Counted from the first letter of the stretch, positions 41,432-52,578 are shown. The stretch is 64,000 bases of DNA from Pseudomonadota bacterium (GCA_023433305.1 JAEZCZ010000104.1:1-64000); one strand, 5' to 3'. Notes: generated from the letters alone by a model not told the origin. Numbers and translations: made by a program.

Positions 41432-42595
41432 GTGGCGCGCGTTCGCTCGAGCGGCGCGCTCGGCGAGTCCGGGCGCCTGCGCGAGCTGTTCGACTATCTC
41501 GCCGCGCGCGGTCCTGGCGCAGCCCCGGCCACGCAGTCAGAGATCGCCGACGCGGTATTCGGCCAGCCCGATCCCGCCGGCGACGACGCCGCGGCGCGGG
41601 TCTATGTCCACCGCCTGCGCAAGCGGCTCGAGGAGTTCTATGCCGGCGGCGACGGTCCCGGCGGGGCCCGGCTCGTGCTCCCGGCAGGAACTTATGTTCT
41701 GCGCCTGGAGCGTGCGGAGGGGCAAGCCCACTCCATCGAAACGGTCCCGCCTCGAACTGGTCCGCTCCCCTGGAAATGGGCCGTGGCCATCGTGGCGGCC
41801 GTCGCTCTCACCTTCATCCTCGCCCGCGCGCTCGCCCCGGGCGGAAGCGCGCCGCCCGCCAATGCCTTCTGGCGTCCCTTCCTCGAATCCGAGCGTCCGA
41901 TCGTCGTCGTGGTCGGCGACTACTACATGTTCGGGGAGATCGATCCGGTGCGGCCCGAACTCAGCCGTCTGATCCGCGATTACCGTGTCGATTCGCCGAC
42001 CGACCTCGCTGCGATGCAGGAAGCCGAGGGAGCGCGCTACGGCCGCGCCGAAGACGTCGGGCTGACTTACCTGCCGCTCTCGATCGCCTATTCGCTGCGC
42101 TACGTGATGCCGGTGCTGGCGCGCGACGGGAAGACCGTGCACGTCATTCCGGCCTCCGAGCTCAATGCCGACACCGCGCGCGATTCGAACATCGTGTACG
42201 TCGGCCTGCTGAGCGGCATGAAGTTGCTCGAAGACACGGCTTTCACGGGTTCGAGCTTCCGGATCGGCGAAAGCTACGACGAGATTCTCGATCTGGTCGG
42301 CCGCCGCACCTACACCAGCGAGGAGGCGCGCAGCCTCGCCTCGCCCGTGTTCTACCGCGACTACGGCTACCTCGCCCGGTTCGAAGCGCCCGGCGGCACC
42401 CTCGTCGGCGTCATAGCCGGCGCCCGCGACACGGCGCTGCGCGGCCTCGCGCCGATCGTGACCGGCGCCGAGCTTCCCGACGAAGTGGGTGACCTCGCGA
42501 GCGGTGGGGCTCAGTTCGAGGCGCTGTTCCAGGTCACCGGGCAACAAGGCGCCGACCTGTCCGAGCGGCTGATCGCGGCGCGCGAGCGGCCCTGA
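41432..42595 (+). CDS. Membrane-anchored winged-helix-like protein with periplasmic domain
   Basis: The 387-residue frame begins at GTG 41432. Residues about 1-95 resemble the N-terminal winged-helix domain of membrane-bound sensors (RLRELFDYLAARG, then SEIADAVFGQPDPAGDDAAARVYVHRLRKRLEEFY and LPAGTYVLRL). A helix at about 116-135 crosses the membrane, and a periplasmic domain of 250 residues follows. In this family the domain usually begins some 15 residues earlier. The open frame extends back to 41372 without ATG, GTG or TTG; a CTG at 41390 after GGGGAAGG is a candidate start. Ligand and targets are unknown. A ToxR-like one-component regulator is inferred. Confidence 0.65.
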   Translation: MARVRSSGALGESGRLRELFDYLAARGPGAAPATQSEIADAVFGQPDPAGDDAAARVYVHRLRKRLEEFYAGGDGPGGARLVLPAGTYVLRLERAEGQAHSIETVPPRTGPLPWKWAVAIVAAVALTFILARALAPGGSAPPANAFWRPFLESERPIVVVVGDYYMFGEIDPVRPELSRLIRDYRVDSPTDLAAMQEAEGARYGRAEDVGLTYLPLSIAYSLRYVMPVLARDGKTVHVIPASELNADTARDSNIVYVGLLSGMKLLEDTAFTGSSFRIGESYDEILDLVGRRTYTSEEARSLASPVFYRDYGYLARFEAPGGTLVGVIAGARDTALRGLAPIVTGAELPDEVGDLASGGAQFEALFQVTGQQGADLSERLIAARERP

Positions 42596-42903
42596 AGCCT
42601 CTCACCGGGGATGCATTTTTTGCTGTCCTGCGGGGCATCGACTGGTCCACAAGGGGATCGGCGGCCGCGGCCGCGCCGATTTGACAGCGCGAAGAGCGCT
42701 CCACGGAACTTGACGGGCGGTCTGGTAATTCGACTTTCAAATCAAAGCGTTAGGGAAGATTCCGGATTTTTATTTTGCCGCGGTTTCCATGACCCTAACT
42801 TGACAGGTCGGCGGCGAATCGCCCCCGCGAGGATCGCGCCAGTCATCAACTTGCCATTCACCGGCGTGCACCTACATTGGCGGGCGTAATCGAAGGACGT
42901 CTG
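42596..42903. other. Promoter-bearing gap before ftsH
   Basis: These 308 bases separate the winged-helix gene and ftsH. I see no coding potential worth calling. Two TTGAC-type elements, at about 42710 (CTTGACG) and 42802 (CTTGACAG), both facing ftsH, are possible -35 boxes, including a heat-shock type, but the matching -10 boxes are not clear. An AT-rich run lies at about 42740-42790, in which the base composition drops well below the neighbours. Confidence 0.4.
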
Positions 42904-44844
<1,941 letters not shown>

Positions 44845-44850
44845 CTTCGA

Positions 44851-45885
44851 TTATTGCCCGGCCCGGTGATGCGCCGCGGCCGGGCCGGCGACCCGCGCCT
44901 CCAGCCAATCGAGTGCCGCGTCGAAGCACCGGCCGTAACGGTCTTCGATGAACCCGTCTTCCCCCGCGCGCTTGGCTGGTCGGAAAGCGCTCGAGGGGTC
45001 CTTGGTATGACGTTCCATCAGTATTGCCGCTCGCTCGGGCTCTCGCGCGAGCACGGGTAGGGCAAGGAGCTCCTGGGCGCGCTGAAGAGCGGTCTCGGGA
45101 TGGCCCACGATATCGTCGAAGTCGATCCGCACCGCTTCTGACCAGCCGTTGCGCGCGATGGCATCGTCGAACAGCCACTCCTGAAGCCAGTGCAACAGCG
45201 CCATGATCCGCGCCATGCGCAAGAAGGGGTCGATGGTGGTCTCCATCGCGGCCTGCAACAGCGCAGTACCACCCGGCACGACGGGAGCGGTTTGCGCAGC
45301 CAGCCGGGCGCAGAACGCCAGTCGTTCGTTGCCACCCCGAAACGTTGCACCCAAGTAATGGCGTCGTTTCATCGAAACGAACACCGCGTAGTTGATCCGG
45401 CCCGCGGCGCACAGCTCTGGTAGGAGGAGATTTACCCAGTTGGTGGGCTTCACCACCACCGGAACGTCCGCCGTCCCCACATCACCGAGCGCCGACAGCG
45501 CGAAGTCGAGCAACCTTCCGAGCGGCGCAATCGCCTTCCCGGCCTCGACCGCTTCGCGTTGTCCTGCGATGTCGGCAAGGCACTGCGGTTCCTTGAGTGT
45601 GATCACGCGGCCCGGTCGGTCCAGCAACCGGGCCAACAATGTCGAACCCGCAAACCCCACGTGGAAGACGAACCGCGTGACTTTCGGTGCGCCTCGAGCC
45701 GACAAGTCGAGCGGGCGAAGGTACTGGTCGCGCCAGAAAACCTCTCGCCCGTCCAGGAAACTGGCTCTGCTCAACCGAAGACGGTCGGTCAAGGCAACGA
45801 TGACGTCGCCTTCGACGCTATCCATGCGGTGGAGAAAAGCCACGTCTTCGCCCGAAAGCGTGCGGTCAATCTGCTGCGAAACCAT
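44851..45885 (-). CDS. Sulfotransferase-family protein
   Basis: This 344-residue protein has a P-loop-like element FHVGFAGSTLLARLLDRPGRV (about 73-93), the 5'-phosphosulfate binding motif of sulfotransferases in variant form, followed by LKEP. Later PVVVKPTNW and VFVSMKRRHYLGA resemble the 3'-phosphate-binding region with a basic residue. Other nucleotide-binding P-loop proteins cannot be excluded. No signal peptide, so it is cytoplasmic. The acceptor is unknown. It is single, convergent with ftsH and separated by 160 bases from the DUF3667 gene. Confidence 0.7.
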   Translation of the reverse strand: MVSQQIDRTLSGEDVAFLHRMDSVEGDVIVALTDRLRLSRASFLDGREVFWRDQYLRPLDLSARGAPKVTRFVFHVGFAGSTLLARLLDRPGRVITLKEPQCLADIAGQREAVEAGKAIAPLGRLLDFALSALGDVGTADVPVVVKPTNWVNLLLPELCAAGRINYAVFVSMKRRHYLGATFRGGNERLAFCARLAAQTAPVVPGGTALLQAAMETTIDPFLRMARIMALLHWLQEWLFDDAIARNGWSEAVRIDFDDIVGHPETALQRAQELLALPVLAREPERAAILMERHTKDPSSAFRPAKRAGEDGFIEDRYGRCFDAALDWLEARVAGPAAAHHRAGQ

Positions 45886-46045
45886 CGGGTTGCGTTTGGA
45901 GACTGGCGAGTTGGACGCGATGGAAATTCGTCCACAAGCCCTTCAGGCTCGGCAGAATCACGAAACCCTTCGACGAATGACTTCACCACTCGATCGACAC
46001 CGGTGGGAGGCGGTTCCCGGTTCCGCAGAAAGGGTTTCGTCTCCG

Positions 46046-47116
46046 TTAGGCGGTCATCAGGCCAATCGCGGCAACGAAGAGGCCGATCGCCATCCAGATG
46101 AACAGGCTGAGAACGAGCAGGCGCCAAATTGCACCCCAGCGACTGAGGGCATAGGTACCGCGCAACTGCCGGTAGAGATGCCAAGGGGCATAGAGCGATA
46201 GAACGACGCCGATCGAGGCCAGCCCATAGAACCACAGCAGGCTCACCACGGCGACGAGCGCGATCATGAAGCTGATCGAATAAGTGGTGAAGACCGTGTG
46301 GTCGTATCCCCGGAACTGCCGACTGAAGGGAAACAGCAGCCACACGAAGGGGACGCTCAGCGGAATCAGAATCCAGCTGTATTTGTACGCATTGGTCTGG
46401 GCCTTGTAGATGGCAAGTTGCGGGTTGGAGCGGATTTTCTCGAGCTCTGCCGTGAGCCGATTCCCTTCGGGCAGGGGGGTGCGCTCGAACCCCGCCTCGA
46501 ACTCGCGCTGGAATTCACTGCTGACCGATCCCAGCACCATGCGCATCGCTTCCTGGTCGGCCCGCACTTCACTGATCTGCCGGTCGACGGCATCGACTTC
46601 CGGTGCATCGTCGGCCAGCCGTGCGCGCTCGCTGCGCAATCGTTCGAGCTGAATCTCGTTTACCTCGTAAGCAGACCTCAGCCGCTCGACCCCCTCGACT
46701 TCGGTCCTGATCGAATCCGAGCCGCCCAGCGCGTTGAACAACGCAAAGCTGACAAACACGACGAACAAGAACAGGGCGATGGGGCTAACGTAGCTCGCGC
46801 GCCGCCCGTCAATGTATTCGCGGGTCAGCTGGCCAGGCCGCCATACAAGCATCGGCAGGGTGCGCCATATCTTGCCTTCGAAGTGCAGAACACCGTGCAG
46901 GAGGTCGTGAAAGAACGCTCCGAGTGTCTTGTGGACATGACCGCGCTGCCCGCAACTATGGCAATGCGATCCGATCAACGGCGTGCCGCAATTGAGGCAG
47001 GTGCTCTCAAGCGTATGCCCGTCGGTCCCCGCTGCGTTTTCGCCCGCCGGCGGCTCGACCGCCCGTGCGACCAGGCCTCCCTGCGCCATATCTCCGATCG
47101 CTTCGATTTCGTTCAT
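46046..47116 (-). CDS. DUF3667 zinc-ribbon membrane protein
   Basis: This 356-residue protein has an N-terminal zinc ribbon, CLNCGTPLIGSHCHSCGQ (about 40-57), then HKTLGAFFHDLLHGVLHFEGKIWRTLPMLVWRPGQLTREYIDG, the hallmark of DUF3667. A membrane helix (about 110-130), a coiled coil (about 140-185, rich in Leu/Glu/Arg) and several more membrane helices (about 245-355) follow. The function of DUF3667 is unknown. It is a lone gene; a 10-base inverted repeat (CGAAACCCTT/AAGGGTTTCG, 45961 and 46030) lies beyond its end but is too widely spaced to be an obvious terminator. Confidence 0.85.
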   Translation of the reverse strand: MNEIEAIGDMAQGGLVARAVEPPAGENAAGTDGHTLESTCLNCGTPLIGSHCHSCGQRGHVHKTLGAFFHDLLHGVLHFEGKIWRTLPMLVWRPGQLTREYIDGRRASYVSPIALFLFVVFVSFALFNALGGSDSIRTEVEGVERLRSAYEVNEIQLERLRSERARLADDAPEVDAVDRQISEVRADQEAMRMVLGSVSSEFQREFEAGFERTPLPEGNRLTAELEKIRSNPQLAIYKAQTNAYKYSWILIPLSVPFVWLLFPFSRQFRGYDHTVFTTYSISFMIALVAVVSLLWFYGLASIGVVLSLYAPWHLYRQLRGTYALSRWGAIWRLLVLSLFIWMAIGLFVAAIGLMTA

Positions 47117-47160
47117 GGCTAGATCCCCACGGCGACGCTAGCAGGCCGCCGTGCGCCGGA

Positions 47161-47195
47161 AAAGAAAAGGCCGCGCTCCTTGCGGGGCGCGGCCT
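47161..47195 (-). terminator. Intrinsic terminator of rpoZ
   Basis: GGCCGCGC at 47170-47177 pairs with GCGCGGCC at 47188-47195. Reading in the rpoZ direction the hairpin is followed by TTTTCTTTT (complement of 47161-47169), a textbook rho-independent terminator. Confidence 0.8.
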
Positions 47196-47219
47196 CCTTG
47201 GTGATCTCTGTGGATCGGC

Positions 47220-47564
47220 TCAGCCGTCGTAATCGCCGCCGACCGACGTCGAGCGGGCCGGAGCCGCAGCCGAAAGCCGCATCGCTTCCGCCGACTGGCT
47301 CAGCGAGCCGATCTCGTCCGCCTCGTCTTCCTCGTCGGGCAGAACGCGCTGCAGCGACTGGACCAGGCTCTCCTGGAGGATCTTCGGCTTAACAGTGGTC
47401 TCGGCAATCTCGCGCAGCGCCACGACCGGGTTCTTGTCGCGATCGCGATCGATGGTGAGCTCGGCGCCGCCGGAGATTTCACGCGCGCGCTGCGCGGCCA
47501 ACAGCACCAGGTCGAACCGGTTCGGAATCTTGTCGACGCAATCTTCGACGGTAACGCGCGCCAT
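47220..47564 (-). CDS. rpoZ: RNA polymerase omega subunit
   Basis: This 114-residue protein begins MARVTVEDCVDKIPNRFDLVLLAAQRAREISGG, the universal omega signature, and continues KNPVVALREIAE. It stabilises the beta' subunit in RNA polymerase. The C-terminal tail (about 70-114) is acidic and then Ser/Ala-rich, as in other Sphingomonadales. It is divergent from the phospholipase D gene, with 103 bases between them holding both promoters, and ends at a clear terminator. Confidence 0.95.
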   Translation of the reverse strand: MARVTVEDCVDKIPNRFDLVLLAAQRAREISGGAELTIDRDRDKNPVVALREIAETTVKPKILQESLVQSLQRVLPDEEDEADEIGSLSQSAEAMRLSAAAPARSTSVGGDYDG

Positions 47565-47667
47565 CGGGCACTCCAGCCAATCGGGTTGTTCGGAAAGCGC
47601 CGCACTTAGGCGGGCAGGGCGCCGAAGTCAAGGTTTCCCCTTGGCGCACACCTGTTAGGACAGGACC

Positions 47668-48843
47668 ATGGCCGATCGCATCGATGCTTCGAACCGGTTC
47701 CGCGATCCGCCTCCGTTCACGGTCGAGGCTCAGGGACATTCGCTCGTGTTCTACGCCGGCGGACCCGAGCGGTTCGAGGCCATGCTGAACCTGATCGAGG
47801 GCGCTCGCCAGCGGCTCAAGGTCTGCTTCTATATCTTTTCGACCGACCAGTCCGCGGTGCGCGTGCGCGATGCGCTGGTCGCGGCGGTTCGGCGCGGCGT
47901 GGAAGTCCGGTTGATCGTCGACGGCTTCGGCGCGCTTGCCGACGAGCGCTTCTTCGCGCCGTTCATCGAGGCGGGCGGCAAGTTTTCGAGCTTTCTCGCG
48001 CGCTTCACCCGCCGCTACCTGATCCGCAACCATCAGAAGATCGTCATCGCCGACGACAAGGTGGCGATGCTCGGCGGCTTCAACGTCGAGAACGCCTATT
48101 TCGTCGGGCCCGACGAAGAAGGCTGGAACGATCTCGCCTTCACGGTGCAAGGCCCTGCCGTCGATCGGCTCGGCGATTGGTTCGAGAAGCTCGACGACTG
48201 GATTTCGCATCCGCAGGCGCAGTTCCGCAACATCCGGCGCAAGGTGAGGGCTTGGGATGCGGGCCATGGCCCGGTTCAGGTCCTGATCGGCGGCCCGACG
48301 ACCGACCTCTCGAGCTGGGCGCGCGAAGTCGGCCGCGACCTCGTGGAGGGCGACCGGCTGGACATGACGATGGCCTACTTCTCGCCGCCGCCGCGCCTGA
48401 TCAAGCGAATGTGCGCGATCGCTCGGAAGGGCGAGACGCGGCTGATCTTTCCCGCGCGGTCGGACAACGGCGCGACCATCGGCGCGGCGCGCGCTCTTTA
48501 TGGCAAGTTGCTGCGCTCGGGGGCGCGAATCTGGGAATTCCAGCCCAACAAGCTGCATACCAAGCTGATCATTCTCGACGACACCGTCTATCTCGGCAGC
48601 GCCAATTTCGACATGCGCAGCCTGTTCATCAACCTCGAGATCGTGCTGAAGATCGAGGATGCCGCGCTCGCCGAGCGGCTGCGCCGCTATTTCGAGCACC
48701 ATCTGCCGGCTTCGCTGGAAATCACGCCCGAGCTTCACCGCTCGCGCGCCACCTGGTTCAACCGCTTGCGGTGGCGGGTGAGCTGGTTCCTGGTCTCGGT
48801 GGTGGACTACACCGTCAGCCGCCGGCTCAACCTCGGGCAATAG
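47668..48843 (+). CDS. Phospholipase D-family cardiolipin synthase-like protein
   Basis: This 391-residue protein has two HKD motifs: NHQKIVIADD (about 112-121) and LHTKLIILDD (about 293-302), each with H-x-K-x4-D, followed by GGFNVENAY and GSANFDMRS. This is the two-domain PLD arrangement used by bacterial cardiolipin synthases to transfer phosphatidyl groups. Unlike ClsA it has no N-terminal membrane helices; a hydrophobic stretch near the C terminus (WFLVSVVDYTV) may attach it to the membrane. It is alone on its strand, divergent from rpoZ. Confidence 0.85.
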   Translation: MADRIDASNRFRDPPPFTVEAQGHSLVFYAGGPERFEAMLNLIEGARQRLKVCFYIFSTDQSAVRVRDALVAAVRRGVEVRLIVDGFGALADERFFAPFIEAGGKFSSFLARFTRRYLIRNHQKIVIADDKVAMLGGFNVENAYFVGPDEEGWNDLAFTVQGPAVDRLGDWFEKLDDWISHPQAQFRNIRRKVRAWDAGHGPVQVLIGGPTTDLSSWAREVGRDLVEGDRLDMTMAYFSPPPRLIKRMCAIARKGETRLIFPARSDNGATIGAARALYGKLLRSGARIWEFQPNKLHTKLIILDDTVYLGSANFDMRSLFINLEIVLKIEDAALAERLRRYFEHHLPASLEITPELHRSRATWFNRLRWRVSWFLVSVVDYTVSRRLNLGQ

Positions 48844-48879
48844 CGGAACCGCTGCCGCGCTGGCCGCGTTTGGCGGGCC

Positions 48880-49362
48880 ATGAGGTTTTCCTACTTGCTG
48901 GTCTCGCTGGCCCTTGCCGCATGCTCGCCCGCGCAAGACGCGCCGCCTGAACGACAGGAAGCAAACCCACCATCGTCAACCCCTCGACCTCGGGCCGCGC
49001 TCTTGCCGGAGGACATCGAAGGCGGTGCCCTCAAGGGTGAGCTGGCGTGCTCTTTCAGCGAAAGTGCGAACGGGCCGCCGCTGCTGCTCGCGAGGGCCGA
49101 TGTGCGCGACGACTCGATTGCCGACGGCCTGCTCAAGCTCGGATCGTCGGTCCTGGCCTTGCGTTCGGCGGAGGGCGGCGGCTTCAATGCCCTGACAGAC
49201 GGGGCCCGCTTCACCAGCGGCGACCTCGCCGCGACGGTTACGGTGACGTCGCCCGAGCCGCTCGGCGAAGGCGAATCGCCGCCGCGCGCCGCGAGGCTAA
49301 CGCTCGAAACGGGGGCGGTCCCCCCGGACCGAATCGAAGGCCTCTGGACCTGCGGCCCCTGA
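48880..49362 (+). CDS. Lipoprotein of unknown function
   Basis: This 160-residue protein starts MRFSYLLVSLALAAC, with a lipobox (LAAC), so it is lipid-anchored. A Pro/Glu/Gln-rich tether leads to a small beta-rich domain with two Cys (LACSFSES and the terminal LWTCGP), probably joined by a disulfide. No family recognised. It starts 36 bases after the phospholipase gene and may share its promoter. Its stop is 6 bases from the dnaB stop (convergent). Confidence 0.6.
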   Translation: MRFSYLLVSLALAACSPAQDAPPERQEANPPSSTPRPRAALLPEDIEGGALKGELACSFSESANGPPLLLARADVRDDSIADGLLKLGSSVLALRSAEGGGFNALTDGARFTSGDLAATVTVTSPEPLGEGESPPRAARLTLETGAVPPDRIEGLWTCGP

Positions 49363-49368
49363 CCTCGT

Positions 49369-50877
49369 TCAATCGTATCCGCTGTCTTGATAGTCGCCTT
49401 GGGCCAAGTCGCTGAACTTGGTGATCTTCGGCTCGAAGCGCAGGCGCACCTTGCCGGTCGAACCGTGGCGTTGCTTGGCAACGATCAGCTCTGCCAGCCC
49501 GAAGACCTGCTCCATCTCGGCCTGCCAGGCCGCGTGCGCTTCGTGCGCCTTGATGTCGGCGTCGCCGTGCGGGACCTTGGGCTCGCGCGCCGCGACGTAA
49601 TAGTCCTCACGGAACACGAACCAGACCATGTCGGCGTCCTGCTCGATCGAGCCGGATTCTCGCAAGTCCGAGAGCATCGGCCGCTTGTCTTCGCGCTGCT
49701 CGACCGCGCGGCTGAGCTGCGACAGCGCGATCACCGGCACCTGAAGCTCCTTTGCGAGCGTCTTGAGCCCGCGACTGATCTCGGAAATCTCGTTCACGCG
49801 GTTGTCCTGGCTACGCCCGCTGCCCTGTAGCAGCTGCAAATAGTCGACCACGATCAACCCGATGTCGTGCCGGCGCTTGAGCCGGCGCGCGCGGGTGCGC
49901 AGAGCGGCGATGGTCAGCGCCGGCGTGTCGTCGATGAATAGCGGCAACTCCGCGAGCCTTTGGCTAGCGTAGGACAACTGCTGAAAATCGTCGCGGCTGA
50001 TCTTGCCCATGCGCAAGGCTTCGCTCGGGATGCCGGCCTGCTCAGCAAGGATACGCGTGGCCAACTGGTCGCTCGACATCTCGAGGCTGAAGAAGGCGAC
50101 ACCCGCACCGACAGATTTCTCGATCCCGTCGCGTTGGTCGCGCAGCATCCGGTCGGCGCAGTTGAACGCGATGTTGGTGGCGAGCGAGGTCTTGCCCATG
50201 CCGGGACGGCCGGCGAGGATGATGAGGTCGGAATTGTGCAGGCCGCCGCACTTGTCGTTGATCGAGGTGAAGCCGGTGGTCTTGCCCGAGACGTGGCCGC
50301 CGGAGTTTATGGCGGTCTCGATCATCTCAAGCGCCTTGTTGGTGGCGCCGCGGAAGCTCTCGGCCTCGCTCGCGCCGGCCGCGCCTTCGGCGACCCGGAA
50401 CAGCGAAGCCTCGGCTTCCTCGATCTGCTTCATCGGCTCGACCTCTTCCGAGGTGTCGAGCGCGTGTTCGACCAGCTCGCGGCCGACGCTGACGAGCTCG
50501 CGGAGCAGCGCGAGGTCGTAGATCTGCTGCGCCAGCTCGCGCGGGGCGAGCAGGCCGTGCCCGTCCGCCGTGAGACGCGCCAGGTAGCCGGTGCCGCCCA
50601 GGTCCTGGATCGCCGGATCGGTCTCGAAATAGGGCTTCAGCGTCACCGGGGTCACGACCATCTGCCGATCGAGCAACATCGCGACTTTCTCGAAGATGCG
50701 CGCGTGAAGCGGCTCGAAGAAATGCTCCGCACGGATCGCGACCGGCAGTTCCTCCAGCACGCGATTGTCGATCAGGACCGCGCCCAGGAAGGCCGCTTCC
50801 GCCTCGAGATTGGCGGGCAGTGCGCGGCCCGCGGGCGCTTCGGCGGCGGGTCGGTCGAGGACGGAGGTGCTGGGCAT
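49369..50877 (-). CDS. dnaB: Replicative DNA helicase
   Basis: About 502 residues. The N-terminal helical domain (about 18-120, LEAEAAFLGAVLIDN) is followed by a RecA-like motor with Walker A AGRPGMGKTS (about 222), Walker B in GLIVVDYLQLL, and the conserved SQLSRAVEQREDKRPMLSDLRESGSIEQDADMV motif. It unwinds the fork and is loaded with DnaC/DciA-type helpers. ATG 50877 (MPSTSVLDRP) is the natural start; longer starts add only junk residues. No intein or insertion is visible. Divergent from the UPF0262 gene. Confidence 0.96.
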   Translation of the reverse strand: MPSTSVLDRPAAEAPAGRALPANLEAEAAFLGAVLIDNRVLEELPVAIRAEHFFEPLHARIFEKVAMLLDRQMVVTPVTLKPYFETDPAIQDLGGTGYLARLTADGHGLLAPRELAQQIYDLALLRELVSVGRELVEHALDTSEEVEPMKQIEEAEASLFRVAEGAAGASEAESFRGATNKALEMIETAINSGGHVSGKTTGFTSINDKCGGLHNSDLIILAGRPGMGKTSLATNIAFNCADRMLRDQRDGIEKSVGAGVAFFSLEMSSDQLATRILAEQAGIPSEALRMGKISRDDFQQLSYASQRLAELPLFIDDTPALTIAALRTRARRLKRRHDIGLIVVDYLQLLQGSGRSQDNRVNEISEISRGLKTLAKELQVPVIALSQLSRAVEQREDKRPMLSDLRESGSIEQDADMVWFVFREDYYVAAREPKVPHGDADIKAHEAHAAWQAEMEQVFGLAELIVAKQRHGSTGKVRLRFEPKITKFSDLAQGDYQDSGYD

Positions 50878-51011
50878 CGGCCCCTGATGCGCCGGGCCGA
50901 GTCCGGCGGCAAGTGGGCAGGCGGTGCCGCGCGCTGTGGAAAGCGGGCACAAGCCTGGGGGACAGGAGGAATGCCTTGCCGATTCTATCTCGCATCTGCG
51001 AAGAGTCGGCG

Positions 51012-51494
51012 GTGTCCGAGAACCGCATCCTCCACATCGAGCTCGACGGAGCCACGGTCCTGCGGCGCAATCCCACCGTCGAGCAGGAGCGCGAGGTCGC
51101 GTTGCGTGACCTCGAGGCGGCGAACGTGTTCGTGCCCTTGCGCGCGGTGGAACGCGGCCATTCGGGTCCGTGGACGCTCAAACTTTCGGTGACCGGGAAC
51201 GGCCTGGCGCTGATTATCCATGATCGCGACGATGCGCCGGCGGGCACGATCGGCCTTGGCCTCGCGCGATTCCGCCGGGCGGTGCGCGAGTATTTCGCGA
51301 TTTGCGATTCGTACTACAAGGCCACGCGCAAGGCCTCGGCGCAGGAGATCGAGACTCTCGACATGGCCCGCCGCGCGATCCACGATCGCTGCACGCGTCA
51401 GTTGCTCGAAGCGCTCGAGGGCAAGGTGGAAACGGACTTCGCCACCGCGCGGCGGCTCTTTACGCTCATCTGCGTCCTCCATATCAAGGCCTGA
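51012..51494 (+). CDS. UPF0262 family protein
   Basis: About 160 residues from GTG 51012, which has GAAGAG six bases upstream; the frame runs further back but homologues start here. The family pattern is clear: SENRILHIELDGATVLRRNP, then RFRRAVREYFAICDSYYKATR and GKVETDFATARRLFTLICVLH at the end. UPF0262 is conserved across alphaproteobacteria with no known function. The next gene (GH25-like) begins 25 bases downstream on the same strand. Confidence 0.85.
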   Translation: MSENRILHIELDGATVLRRNPTVEQEREVALRDLEAANVFVPLRAVERGHSGPWTLKLSVTGNGLALIIHDRDDAPAGTIGLGLARFRRAVREYFAICDSYYKATRKASAQEIETLDMARRAIHDRCTRQLLEALEGKVETDFATARRLFTLICVLHIKA

Positions 51495-51519
51495 GGGACA
51501 AAGGGGTCAAACCGGAACG

Positions 51520-52218
51520 ATGGGCAGGAAACGCGCCGTCTCATGGCGGATGCGCCTAGCCGCACTGGCGCTGCTGCTCACGCTCGCCGCGGGCGGCTGG
51601 GCCTGGTGGCGGGCGCAGCACTGGGCTCCGCCGCGCGCCGAATTTCCGGTGCAAGGGGCGTTGATCGGCGCCGGCGACGGTCCCGTCAGTTTCCGGGCCC
51701 TGCACGCGATAGGGGCGGAGTTCGTCTACCTCGAAGCAAGCGAGAGCGGTGACGCTCGTGACGCGCGCTTCGCTGAGAACCTCCGCCGCGTGCGCGACAG
51801 CGGCGTGAGGTTCGGCGCGGTCCATGCCTACGATCCCTGCGTGCCTGCCGATCGCCAGGCGGCCAACTTCGTCACCACGGTCCCGCGCGACGAGGCCTTC
51901 CTTCCGCCTGCGATTGCGCTCGAAAAGCTGGCCGAGGACTGTGCCGACGCGGTCAGCGAGGCCGCGGTAGAAAGCGAGCTCACCACCTTCCTCAACCAGG
52001 TCGAAGGACATGTCGGCAAACCGGCCGTGCTCAAGATCTCGCCCGAGTTCGAGGAGCGGTACAAGATCGCGGGCCGCATCGAGCGCAACCTCTGGCTCGT
52101 GCGCGACTGGTTGCAGCCGGATTACGGCGGCCGCCCCTGGACACTGTGGACTGCCAACACAGCGCTGCGCACCGAAGCCAGCGACGAGCCCGTTCGCTGG
52201 GTCGTGCTCCAGCCCTGA
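51520..52218 (+). CDS. GH25-like (lysozyme-fold) membrane-anchored protein
   Basis: This 232-residue protein has an N-terminal membrane helix (about 12-32) and then a compact barrel-like domain. The pattern VQGALIGAG...AEFVYLEASES...DARFAENLRRVRDSGVRFGAVHAYDPC fits the GH25 muramidase strand order (beta-strand, ligand residues, then the A-x-Y-H-x-F-like strand). KPAVLKISPEF and PWTLWTANT are later strands. Catalytic D-x-E is not fully conserved: the position reads L-E. It may be a peptidoglycan-binding or degenerate relative. Confidence 0.65.
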   Translation: MGRKRAVSWRMRLAALALLLTLAAGGWAWWRAQHWAPPRAEFPVQGALIGAGDGPVSFRALHAIGAEFVYLEASESGDARDARFAENLRRVRDSGVRFGAVHAYDPCVPADRQAANFVTTVPRDEAFLPPAIALEKLAEDCADAVSEAAVESELTTFLNQVEGHVGKPAVLKISPEFEERYKIAGRIERNLWLVRDWLQPDYGGRPWTLWTANTALRTEASDEPVRWVVLQP

Positions 52219-52323
52219 GCCAAGTCTGCCAGCGGCCGGGGTGCCTCGCTTGGCCTTGTCGCCTTCCGGGACACGTCCGAGCGCCGCTTTGCCTAGTTCG
52301 CTCAATCGGTTAATCCTTGGTCG

Positions 52324-52578
52324 ATGTCGGTCGGCTGGATCATCATTCTGGCACTGGGGGTGTTGGCAGCGGGCGTGCTGATCTGGGCCGCGTCCTTGTG
52401 GTTCGTGCGATCCTGGGAAGTGCTCGACGACGATCAGCTCAGCGCGAAACTGGCGGACAGCGCCGACCATCCTACGACGGCCTGGTTGCGCATGCTCGGC
52501 TGGTTCTCACGCGGTCCGCGGCGCTTGACGTATCGCCGTGACGAGCGCGGCCGGTTCCGCAAAGTGCGTCGCTATTAG
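52324..52578 (+). CDS. Small single-helix membrane protein
   Basis: This 84-residue protein has a membrane segment at about 4-28 (GWIIILALGVLAAGVLIWAA), then a soluble tail rich in Asp, Arg and Trp (WLRMLGWFSRGPRRLTYRRDERGRFRKVRRY). The acidic LDDDQLSAKLAD and the basic end suggest a cytoplasmic tail. Family not recognised. Its stop abuts the stop of the convergent Fet4-like gene with no gap. Confidence 0.55.
   Translation: MSVGWIIILALGVLAAGVLIWAASLWFVRSWEVLDDDQLSAKLADSADHPTTAWLRMLGWFSRGPRRLTYRRDERGRFRKVRRY

Noticed and set aside
42611..42889. 92-residue plus-strand frame before ftsH
   Set aside because: No ribosome site, low-complexity and biased composition, no family pattern; it overlaps the likely ftsH promoter.
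45961..46039. 10-base inverted repeat CGAAACCCTT / AAGGGTTTCG as a terminator
   Set aside because: The arms are about 59 bases apart, too far for a normal intrinsic terminator, and no T-run follows.
50820..51011. Longer start of the UPF0262 gene
   Set aside because: It would overlap the dnaB start and homologues begin at the SENRI region; GTG 51012 has a ribosome site.
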